A stretch of DNA of 64,000 nt from CAVVAY01 sp963746465. GTDB lineage: Bacteria > Actinomycetota > Actinomycetes > JACCUZ01. Made by a program: the position numbers and the translations under genes. Positions 54,610-61,920 of the stretch are shown here, in pieces. Numbering within the stretch: position 1 is the first letter of the stretch; each line of letters begins with the position of its first letter. The notes under the pieces were generated by a model that did not search any database, was not told the DNA's origin, and was given only the letters and a program-made list of their open reading frames with translations. The stretch lies in contig CAVVAY010000004.1 of NCBI GenBank assembly GCA_963746465.1, positions 1 to 64,000 of the forward strand, written 5' to 3'.

Positions 54610-55170
54610 GTGCCCGGAATCCCGAAGCGTCTCCTCGCCGACGACGAAGACGTCGTCATGGCCATGCGTCCGCACTGGAAGGAGATGGTCGGCCCGGTCC
54701 TCATCCTGCTGGTGACCAGCCCGCTGGCCACCTATCTGGCGACGATCATGCCCGAGAGCAGTGCCCAGGGCTGGCTGCGGCTGGCGGTGGCGGTCATCGC
54801 GGCGTTGATCGTGCTGCGGTTCAGCGTCTGGCCGTTCGTCAAGTGGATCACCACGTCGTACGTCGTCACCGACCGCCGCATCATCACCCGGGTCGGCGTG
54901 GTCGCCCGCACCGGCCGGGACATGCCGATCTCTCGGATCAACGACGTGACCTTCCAGCACAGCGGCATCCTCGAGCGGGTGCTCCGCTGCGGCACGCTGG
55001 TCGTCGAGTCGGCCGGCGAACGCGGCCAGCTGGTGCTGCGCGACGTCCCGCACGTCGAGGAGGTGCAGCGGGACGTCTACCGGCTGGCCGAGGCCGACGA
55101 GGAGCGCCGTCGCGGGGGCCGGGACGACCATGACGGTCGGGACGGCACCACCTCGACCGACATCCGGTGA
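54610..55170 (+). CDS. Bacterial PH-domain (YdbS-like) membrane protein
   Basis: 186 residues. Two membrane helices (about 27-47 and 58-80) precede a bPH2 domain with the conserved YVVTDRRIITRVGVVARTGRDMPISRINDVTF motif, then an acidic and Arg-rich cytosolic tail. Function unknown. GTG 54610 lies 26 bp after birA; the stop overlaps the cyclase start. Confidence 0.9.
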   Translation: MPGIPKRLLADDEDVVMAMRPHWKEMVGPVLILLVTSPLATYLATIMPESSAQGWLRLAVAVIAALIVLRFSVWPFVKWITTSYVVTDRRIITRVGVVARTGRDMPISRINDVTFQHSGILERVLRCGTLVVESAGERGQLVLRDVPHVEEVQRDVYRLAEADEERRRGGRDDHDGRDGTTSTDIR

Positions 55171-56162
55171 GCGAGCCTCCCGAGGACTCACCTGCGTCCC
55201 TGGTCCGGTCCGGTGAGATCGAGGAGCGACTGCTGGGCGGACCGCGACGCCACACCCGGGAGGCCGCAGCCGCCTTCGCCGACCTCGACGTCACCTACCT
55301 GCGTCGGCTGTGGCGGGCCATGGGCTTCGCCAACGTCGGCGACACCGAGGCGTTCACCGACGGCGACCTGCTCGCCCTGGACCGGCTGCAGGCCCTGATC
55401 CGGGACGGCGTCCTCGACGAGGAGCTCGCCGTCTCCGTGACCCGGGCGCTAGGGCACAACGCGGCCCGGCTGGCCGAGTGGCAGGTGGACGCGTTGGCCG
55501 AGCACCTGGCCCGAACCCAGGACCTGCCGCAGGAGGAGGCCCTCCGGCGAGCGGTCGACCTGTCGACCGAGCACCTCGACGAGCTCGAGGCCCTGCTCGT
55601 CTACGCGTGGCGCCGGCAGCTGGCGGCGGTGGCCGGCCGGGTGCTGGCCGTCAGCGACACCGAGCCGGTGAGCGGCGTCCTGTCGGTGGGCTTCGCCGAC
55701 CTGGTGTCCTACAGCCGCCTCTCCCAGCGCCTCGAGGAGCGCGAGCTGGCGCTGCTGGTCGACGGGTTCGGTCGCCGCTCCTCGGACATCATCGCCGGCG
55801 CCGGCGGCCGCCTGGTCAAGACCATCGGCGACGAGGTGCTGTTCGTCGCGGACACCCCGGCAGCCGCGGCCCTGATCGGCCTCGAGCTGGCCGAGGCGAT
55901 GGCCGCCGACCCGGAGCTGCCCGACGTCCGCGTCGGCATCGCGACCGGCACCGTCCTCACCCGGATGGGCGACGTCTTCGGCCGGACCGTCAACCTCGCC
56001 AGCCGGCTCACCGCGCTGGCTGCCCCCGGCACCGTGCTGGTCGACGCCGACACCGCAGAGGCGCTGGCCGGCGACGACGGCTTCGAGCTGGACGCGCAGC
56101 GCACCCGGGCGGTGCGCGGTCTCGGCCTTGTGCGGCCGGGAGTCGTGCGGCGTACGCGATGA
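55167..56162 (+). CDS. Class III adenylate cyclase with N-terminal regulatory domain
   Basis: 331 residues. The first 165 are helical and resemble the regulatory domain of mycobacterial Rv1264-type cyclases (ERLLGGPRRHTREAAAAFADLDVTYLRRLWRAMGF). The catalytic domain starts GFADLVSYSRLSQRL with a metal Asp, then GGRLVKTIGDEVLF (substrate Lys, second metal Asp) and GDVFGRTVNLASRLTALA (substrate-defining Asp, transition-state Asn and Arg). All catalytic residues are present, so it should make cAMP from ATP. It overlaps the PH-domain gene by GTGA. Confidence 0.93.
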   Translation: MSEPPEDSPASLVRSGEIEERLLGGPRRHTREAAAAFADLDVTYLRRLWRAMGFANVGDTEAFTDGDLLALDRLQALIRDGVLDEELAVSVTRALGHNAARLAEWQVDALAEHLARTQDLPQEEALRRAVDLSTEHLDELEALLVYAWRRQLAAVAGRVLAVSDTEPVSGVLSVGFADLVSYSRLSQRLEERELALLVDGFGRRSSDIIAGAGGRLVKTIGDEVLFVADTPAAAALIGLELAEAMAADPELPDVRVGIATGTVLTRMGDVFGRTVNLASRLTALAAPGTVLVDADTAEALAGDDGFELDAQRTRAVRGLGLVRPGVVRRTR

Positions 56163-56195
56163 GGGTCGTGCGACGCACGCGTTAGCCTCGCCGTC

Positions 56196-56996
56196 GTGAG
56201 CGACCCGACGTACGACGACGTGACCGTGCGCCGCCACGGCGACCGCGGTCAGGTGGCCGAGCTGGTGCTGGACCGGCCCGCGGCGCACAACGCGCTGTCG
56301 ACCGCGATGGCCCGCGACATCGCCGCCGCCACCGCCGCACTCGCCGCCGACGACTCGCTGCGCGCGGTGGTGGTGAGCTCGGCGTCGGAGAAGGCGTTCT
56401 GCGTCGGCGCCGACCTCAAGGAGCGCAACACGTTCAGCGACGCCGACCTGATGGCGCAGCGCCCGCACTTCCGCGCCGCGTTCGGCGGCATCCTCGACCT
56501 GCCGGTGCCGACGATCGCGGCGGTGCACGGCTTCGCCCTCGGCGGCGGGCTCGAGCTGGCGCTGTCCTGCGACCTGATCGTGGCCGACGAGACGGCCGTG
56601 CTCGGCCTGCCCGAGGTGACCGTGGGGGTGATCCCCGGCGGCGGCGGCACCCAGCTGCTCACCCGCCGGATCGGCTCCTCCCGGGCGGCGGACCTGGTCT
56701 TCACCGGTCGCCGGCTCGACGTCGCCGAGGCCGAACGGATCGGCCTCGTCGACCGCCGGGTCGCCGCCGGCGCCGATGCCGCGACGGCCCTCGAGCTCGC
56801 TGCGACGATCGCCGCGAACTCGCCGGTGGGAGTGCGCAACGCCAAGCGGGCGTTACGACAGGGAGCGGACGTCGACCTGGCCACCGGCCTGGACGTCGAG
56901 GACGGCGCATGGCGGGCGACCGCCTTCTCCGGTGACCGGGTCGAGGGGGTGGCGGCCTTCAACGAGAAGCGCCGCCCCGACTGGCCCGGCGTGTGA
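56196..56996 (+). CDS. Enoyl-CoA hydratase/isomerase
   Basis: 266 residues of the crotonase fold. The oxyanion-hole segments AFCVGADLKER and HGFALGGGLELALSCD are present, with both catalytic glutamates (in GGLELAL and in LPEVTVGVIPGGGG). A TAGCCT hexamer (56183-56188) lies 7 nt before GTG 56196, with no ribosome-binding site. HMG-CoA lyase follows after 10 bp, suggesting methylglutaconyl-CoA hydration in leucine breakdown; that specificity is inferred from context. Confidence 0.93.
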   Translation: MSDPTYDDVTVRRHGDRGQVAELVLDRPAAHNALSTAMARDIAAATAALAADDSLRAVVVSSASEKAFCVGADLKERNTFSDADLMAQRPHFRAAFGGILDLPVPTIAAVHGFALGGGLELALSCDLIVADETAVLGLPEVTVGVIPGGGGTQLLTRRIGSSRAADLVFTGRRLDVAEAERIGLVDRRVAAGADAATALELAATIAANSPVGVRNAKRALRQGADVDLATGLDVEDGAWRATAFSGDRVEGVAAFNEKRRPDWPGV

Positions 56997-57006
56997 GAGG
57001 ACGAGC

Positions 57007-57921
57007 ATGAGTGATCTGCCGGAGCGGCTGTCGCTGCGCGAGGTCGGCCCGCGCGACGGGCTGCAGAACGAGGCGCCGGTGCCTACCGCGAGCAAGGTGG
57101 CCCTGGTCGACGCGCTGTCCGGCACCGGCGTGGGTCGCATCGAGGCGGTGTCCTTCGTGCACCCGAAGGCGATCCCGTCGATGGCCGACGCGGCCGAGGT
57201 CTGGGCCGCCGTGCAGCGCAACCCGACCGTCCGCTACTCCGCGCTGGTGCCGAACCTGCGGGGGGCCGAGCGGGCGCTGGAGGCCGGGTTCGACGAGATC
57301 GAGGTGGTGGTGTCGGCGTCCGACACCCACAACCGGAAGAACGTGAACCGGTCCACCGAGGAGTCGCTGGACGACATCGCCGCGATCCTGGACCTCGTCC
57401 ACGGCCGCGGCGCGACCTGCCAGGTCATCGTGTCCACCGCCTGGGGCTGTCCCTACGAGGGCGAGGTGCCGGTCGAGCGGGTGCTGGCGGTGGCCGGCCG
57501 CGCACTGGCCGACGGCGCCGACACCCTGTCGTACGGCGACACGACCGGCATGGCCACGCCGGGCCGGGTCACCCGTCTGGTCGGGGAGACCCGCTCGGCG
57601 CTGCCCGACGCTGCGCTGAACCTGCACTTCCACAACACCCGGGGCACCGGCCTGGCCAACGTGCTGGCCGCCCTCGAGCTCGGTGTCAGCGACTTCGACG
57701 CCTCGGTGGGCGGCCTCGGCGGCTGCCCCTACGCGCCGGGGGCGACCGGGAACATCGCCACCGAGGAGCTGGTGCACATGGTGGAGGACATGGGGGTCGC
57801 CACCGGCATCGACCTGGAGGCCATGATCGACGTGGCGGCACAGGCCGAGACCCTGGTCGGGCGCACGCTGCCCTCACAGGTGCTGCGCGCCGGGCCGCGC
57901 ACCCGGACCGTGCCCCGCTGA
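57007..57921 (+). CDS. mvaB: Hydroxymethylglutaryl-CoA lyase
   Basis: Cleaves HMG-CoA to acetoacetate and acetyl-CoA, the last step of leucine degradation. The 304-residue TIM-barrel protein starts LPERLSLREVGPRDGLQNE (metal and active-site region). It has VVVSASDTHNRKNVNRS, LHFHNTRGTGLANV with metal histidines, and the signature GGLGGCPYAPGATGN containing the catalytic Cys. ATG 57007 has GAGGACGAG upstream. It is probably co-transcribed with the hydratase. Confidence 0.94.
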   Translation: MSDLPERLSLREVGPRDGLQNEAPVPTASKVALVDALSGTGVGRIEAVSFVHPKAIPSMADAAEVWAAVQRNPTVRYSALVPNLRGAERALEAGFDEIEVVVSASDTHNRKNVNRSTEESLDDIAAILDLVHGRGATCQVIVSTAWGCPYEGEVPVERVLAVAGRALADGADTLSYGDTTGMATPGRVTRLVGETRSALPDAALNLHFHNTRGTGLANVLAALELGVSDFDASVGGLGGCPYAPGATGNIATEELVHMVEDMGVATGIDLEAMIDVAAQAETLVGRTLPSQVLRAGPRTRTVPR

Positions 57922-57964
57922 CCCTGGCTCGTTGACCCTGGCCCGATCGGGCCATTGGGCTGGT

Positions 57965-57992
57965 CAGATCGGGTGCTGATATGCCCGATCTG
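57965..57992. terminator. Inverted repeat after the HMG-CoA lyase gene
   Basis: CAGATCGGG (57965-57973) and CCCGATCTG (57984-57992) form a perfect 9-bp stem with a 10-nt loop. It is preceded by the smaller palindrome CCCGATCGGG near 57942-57951. It lies 43 bp after the lyase stop and before the cyclic di-GMP gene. It is terminator-like without a T-run. Confidence 0.5.
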
Positions 57993-58028
57993 TCGCGCAG
58001 CGGCCCCGGGTAGGCCACAGTCGGGGCT

Positions 58029-59705
58029 GTGACGACCTCCGGCGACGCGGTACGCCTGCAGTCGCTGCTGGACATCGCCAAGGTGGTCGGCGCGGCCCGT
58101 CGCTTCGACGACCTGATCGAGCTGACGGCCGAGGAGGCCCGGCGCGCGCTGGACGCGGCATCCCTGTCGATCACCCGCTGGGAGGGTGAGCAGGGGCTGC
58201 TGCGCGTGCTGGTCAACGTGGGTGTGCTGGGTCCGGACGAGGTGCGGTTCCCGGCCGACGAGGTCTACCCGGCGACCCGGTTCCCGCAGGCGCACACCCT
58301 GGTCGAGCTGCGCCAGGGCTACGTCGCCAGTCGGGACGACGGCGACGAGGAGGCCGAGCTGCTCGCCGGGCTGGGCAAGGACTGCAGCCTCGGGGTGCCG
58401 GTCATCGTCGACGCGCGGGTGTGGGGCGCGCTCTACGCCACCCGGCTGCCGGGCCAGCCGCGCTTCAGCCGGGCCGACCTCGAGTTCGCCGCTGCCGTCG
58501 CGACCCACGTGGCCACCGGTGTCGTTCAGGCCGACCACTTCGCGCGGATCGAGCGGCTGGCCTTCCAGGACCCTCTGACCGGGCTGGCCAACCGCCGGGC
58601 CGTCGACGACCGGCTCGAGACCGAGATGGCCCCCGGCAACGACGACACCTTCCCGGTCTCCGTGGTGCTCGCGGACATCAACCGGCTCAAGCAGGTCAAC
58701 GACTCGTTCGGCCACGAGGCGGGAGACCGGCTGATCGCGACGGTCGGCCAGGCGGTCAGCCAGGCCAGCGGCCTGGTCCCGGGCAGCCTCGCGGCCCGGA
58801 TCGGCGGCGACGAGTTCTGCATCGTGATCAGCGGGGCTCCCAGCAGCGAGGCGGTGCGGGTCGCCGAGGAGGTGTGCCGGCTGGTCGACGGCCGCCCCAT
58901 GAGCACCGGAGTGTCCTGCGGTGTTGCCTCGACCGACTCCCTGGCCGGGCACGTCGACACCCCGGTCCGGCTGCTGCGGTTGGCCGACGCCGCGCAGTAC
59001 CGGGCCAAGCGGGCCGGACTGCGCTGGCCGGTGGTGGCCGGCCAGGCGGCCGCGGGGGAGCGCCTCGACCCGGCCGGCACGGACCGCCGACGGCGCCGGG
59101 GCAAGGTCTCGGCACGGGTTCCGGAGACCCTCGAGTCCGGCCTGGCGCTGCTCGACGACCTCTCGGGAGTCGATGCCCAGACCCGGCTCGAGGCGGTCGC
59201 CGAGCACCTGGCCAACCTGATCGACGCCGGCGGCTGGTGGGTGTCGGAGGCGCCGGGCGGCGGGCCGCAGCTGGTCACGGTGGCCACCTCGGTACACCGC
59301 TCCGGAGACCCGGCCGACGAGCGGCAGGCCGAGCAGAGCAAGATCGGCGCCGTCTTCGAGCTGGCCGACTTCCCCGCCACCGAGCGGGCGGTGCGGGACG
59401 CCGCGTCCTTCGCGGTCGAGATCGGCATGCGGGGCAACGACCCCGAGGAGGAGTCCGCGCTGGTCATCGCCGGCTACCGCGCGGTCATCGCGGCCGGCGC
59501 CACCGCGGACGGCTCCGGCTGGCTGGTCGAGGTGTTCGCCGACAGCCTGACCTTCCAGCTGCTCGACTTCGAGCCGGTGCTGCACGCACTCGTGGCGGTC
59601 GCCGTGGTCGGGGCTGTGGGCACGGCGGAGCGTGCCGGCGTACCGGCCGCCCGGGCTGCTGCCGCACCCAGGCCGACCGGCGTGGACGCGGCCGACGGAC
59701 GTTAG
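58029..59705 (+). CDS. GAF-GGDEF-GAF diguanylate cyclase
   Basis: 558 residues. The N-terminal GAF-like sensor (about 10-170; LLDIAKVVGAARRFDDLIELTAEEARRAL) is followed by a GGDEF domain (FQDPLTGLANRRAVDD; VVLADINRLKQVND; ARIGGDEFCIV near 255-262) with an intact active site. A second GAF-like module follows (about 365-540; TLESGLALLDDLSGVDAQTRLEAVAEHLANLIDAGGWWV). It should produce cyclic di-GMP in response to ligands bound by either sensor. An I-site RxxD before the signature is not obvious. GTG 58029; it stands alone after a hairpin. Confidence 0.92.
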   Translation: MTTSGDAVRLQSLLDIAKVVGAARRFDDLIELTAEEARRALDAASLSITRWEGEQGLLRVLVNVGVLGPDEVRFPADEVYPATRFPQAHTLVELRQGYVASRDDGDEEAELLAGLGKDCSLGVPVIVDARVWGALYATRLPGQPRFSRADLEFAAAVATHVATGVVQADHFARIERLAFQDPLTGLANRRAVDDRLETEMAPGNDDTFPVSVVLADINRLKQVNDSFGHEAGDRLIATVGQAVSQASGLVPGSLAARIGGDEFCIVISGAPSSEAVRVAEEVCRLVDGRPMSTGVSCGVASTDSLAGHVDTPVRLLRLADAAQYRAKRAGLRWPVVAGQAAAGERLDPAGTDRRRRRGKVSARVPETLESGLALLDDLSGVDAQTRLEAVAEHLANLIDAGGWWVSEAPGGGPQLVTVATSVHRSGDPADERQAEQSKIGAVFELADFPATERAVRDAASFAVEIGMRGNDPEEESALVIAGYRAVIAAGATADGSGWLVEVFADSLTFQLLDFEPVLHALVAVAVVGAVGTAERAGVPAARAAAAPRPTGVDAADGR

Positions 59706-59744
59706 GCTCGCCCGCGTCCCGAGCCCCCGCACCCGAGGTGAAGC

Positions 59745-61307
59745 GTGTCGCCGGTCCAGTCGCAGGAGCACAACCCACTCCCGGAGCACCCGCCGGCACC
59801 CGAGCTGCGGAAGCGGGTGGAGCAGGGCGGCGCCGCCAAGTACCACGAGGCCAACGCCGGCAAGGGCAAGCTCTTCGCTCGTGAGCGGGTGCGGCTGCTG
59901 GTCGACGAGGGCTCGTTCGTCGAGGACGGCGTGTTCGCGAACGTGGCCGCGAAGGACCTGCCGGCCGACGGTGTCGTGACCGGCACGGCCACCATCGACG
60001 GGCGTCCGGTCGCGCTGATGGCCAACGACTCGACGGTGAAGGCCGGCTCCTGGGGAGCGCGGACCGTCGAGAAGATCATCCGGATCATCGAGACGGCGTA
60101 CCGGACCTCGGTGCCGATGGTCTACCTGGTCGACTCGGCCGGTGCGCGGATCACCGACCAGATCGACCTGTTCCCCGGCCGGCGTGGGGCCGGGAAGATC
60201 TTCTGGAACCAGGTCCGCGCCAGCGGCTCGATCCCGCAGGTGTGCGCGCTGTTCGGCCCCTCGGCGGCCGGCGGTGCCTACATCCCGGCGTTCTGCGACG
60301 TGGTGGTGATGGTCGAGGGCAACGCGTCGATGTACCTCGGCTCGGACCGGATGGTCGAGATGGTCACCGGCGAGAAGACGACCCTCGAGGCGATGGGCGG
60401 CGCCCGGGTGCACTGCGCCGAGTCCGGCGTCGGGCACTTCCTGGTCTCGACCGAGCAGGAGGCGCTGGAGACGGTGCGCGGGTACCTGTCGTACCTGCCG
60501 TCGAACTGGCAGGGGACCCCGCCGGCCGCCGAGTCCCGGCCCGCGCCGGCGAACGTCGACCTTGCGGCGCTGGTGCCCGACAGCGAGCGGCAGGCGTTCG
60601 ACATGCGCCGCTACGCCAAGGGGCTGCTCGACGAGGGGTCGTTCTTCGAGATCCATGCGCTGTGGGCCCGCGAGGTCACCGTCGGCTTCGGCCGGCTCGA
60701 CGGCGAGGTCGTCGGGGTCGTCGGCAACAACTCGATGTTCAAGGGCGGCGTGCTCTTCATCGACTCGGCCGACAAGGCCACCCGGTTCGTGCAGCTGTGC
60801 GACGCGTTCAACGTGCCGCTGGTGTTCCTCTCCGACGTCCCCGGGTTCATGGTCGGTTCGGTGGTCGAGAAGGCGGGCATCATCCGGCACGGCGCGAAGA
60901 TGATCACTGCCATCTCCGAGGCGACGGTGCCGAAGATCTGCGTCGTCGTGCGCAAGGCCTACGGCGCCGGCCTGTACGCGATGGCCGGGCCCGGCTTCGA
61001 GCCGGACGCGACGTTGGCGCTGCCCACCGCGAAGATCGCCGTAATGGGTGCCGAGGCAGCGGTCAACGCGGTCTACGCGAACAAGATCGCGGCCATCGAC
61101 GACGAAGACGAGCGCGCCGAGTTCGTCGCGACCAAGCGCCGCGAGTACGACGAGGACATCGACATCGTCCGGCTGGCCAGCGAGCTGGTGGTCGACGACA
61201 TCGTCACCCCGGAGACGCTGCGCGGCGAGCTGGTCCGCCGGCTGCGCGTCTGCCGCACCAAGGACCGGCACTTCTCCCGCCGCCGCCACGGCGTCACCCC
61301 GGTCTGA
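59745..61307 (+). CDS. Acyl-CoA carboxylase beta chain, methylcrotonyl-CoA-like
   Basis: 520-residue carboxyltransferase: KGKLFARERVRLLVDEGSFVED, VDSAGARITDQIDLFPGRRGAGKIFWNQV, GPSAAGGAYIPAFCD, then NNSMFKGGVLFIDSADKATRF, VPGFMVGSVVEKAGIIRHGAKM and MAGPGFEPDATLALPTAKIAVMG. It differs clearly from the pccB-like chain at 50.7 kb. The SAGARITDQIDLFPGR segment and the nearby hydratase and HMG-CoA lyase genes point to methylcrotonyl-CoA or a related branched substrate. The alpha partner is not adjacent; accA at 44 kb may serve. Confidence 0.9.
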   Translation: MSPVQSQEHNPLPEHPPAPELRKRVEQGGAAKYHEANAGKGKLFARERVRLLVDEGSFVEDGVFANVAAKDLPADGVVTGTATIDGRPVALMANDSTVKAGSWGARTVEKIIRIIETAYRTSVPMVYLVDSAGARITDQIDLFPGRRGAGKIFWNQVRASGSIPQVCALFGPSAAGGAYIPAFCDVVVMVEGNASMYLGSDRMVEMVTGEKTTLEAMGGARVHCAESGVGHFLVSTEQEALETVRGYLSYLPSNWQGTPPAAESRPAPANVDLAALVPDSERQAFDMRRYAKGLLDEGSFFEIHALWAREVTVGFGRLDGEVVGVVGNNSMFKGGVLFIDSADKATRFVQLCDAFNVPLVFLSDVPGFMVGSVVEKAGIIRHGAKMITAISEATVPKICVVVRKAYGAGLYAMAGPGFEPDATLALPTAKIAVMGAEAAVNAVYANKIAAIDDEDERAEFVATKRREYDEDIDIVRLASELVVDDIVTPETLRGELVRRLRVCRTKDRHFSRRRHGVTPV

Positions 61308-61440
61308 GGGCTGGGAGATCGGCCGCCGGGCACACAATGGCGGGGCGGCCGACGTCTCGACGGCGTGGACATCCAGGCTTTGTGTGCTGAGCGGCTGAGC
61401 GTGGTCCACGGTTCGCCGGCGTACCGGGCTGAGCGTGGTG

Positions 61441-61472
61441 CTCAGGGGATCTGAGTATCCGTACGGGTACGG
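61441..61472. promoter_or_regulatory. Tandem palindromes upstream of the 61.5-kb membrane gene
   Basis: CTCAG-GGGAT-CTGAG (61441-61455) is followed by CCGTAC-GG-GTACGG (61459-61472), both perfect dyads, about 30 bp before ATG 61503. Just upstream the 13-mer GGCTGAGCGTGGT is repeated directly (61393-61405 and 61427-61439). They may be operators or a terminator for the carboxylase gene. Confidence 0.4.
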
Positions 61473-61502
61473 CGAGCGGCGGGCAGCGCCGATGATCACT
61501 GC

Positions 61503-61920
61503 ATGGAACCAACAGTGCTCGCCGGACCGGTGGAGTTCAGCCCGGCCGACATCGCCTTGATCGTCGCCGTGCATCGCGGCGATGTTCGTGGCGCTGATGG
61601 CTCCGGGCTGGGCGGCGCTCTGCTTCGCCGCCTACCGCCGCCGCAAGGCCCAGCGCCCGGGCCCTGGCTGGGGGTCGGCCGTCGATCGGGGCGGTCGTCG
61701 GCATCGTGGTCTGCGCCGCCGTCGCTGCGCTGACCGGGTCCGTGGTGCACAGCCTGGGGTTCGCCGGCGGTCGTGATCGGCGTGCTGCCTCCTGGGCCAG
61801 CCTGCTGGGTGATCGCGTTCGCGATCGTTCACGCGCTCGAGCATCTCCGGTCCGGCGGCACCTCGTCGGACGCACGACACAGCCCGCCGGGCCGACCGGC
61901 GAGCGGGGTGGGGCCGATGA
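61503..61920 (+). pseudogene. Small multi-pass membrane protein, frame disrupted
   Basis: ATG 61503 begins EPTVLAGPVEFSPADIALIVA. One extra base near 61572 leads to IAAMFVALMAPGWAALCFAAYRRRKAQ, another near 61683 to IGAVVGIVVCAAVAALTGSVVHSLGFAG, and a third near 61770 to VVIGVLPPGPACWVIAFAIVHALEHLRSGG. Together these give about 135 residues with three or four membrane helices. TGA at 61918-61920 would overlap the next ATG if one more shift is allowed. I do not recognise the family. The hydrophobic pieces fit so well that the indels look like sequence errors. Confidence 0.6.

Noticed and set aside
57729..61574. A 1281-codon open frame on the minus strand.
   Set aside because: It is a shadow of the HMG-CoA lyase, GGDEF and carboxylase genes on the plus strand, with no recognisable motif and no promoter or ribosome-binding site.
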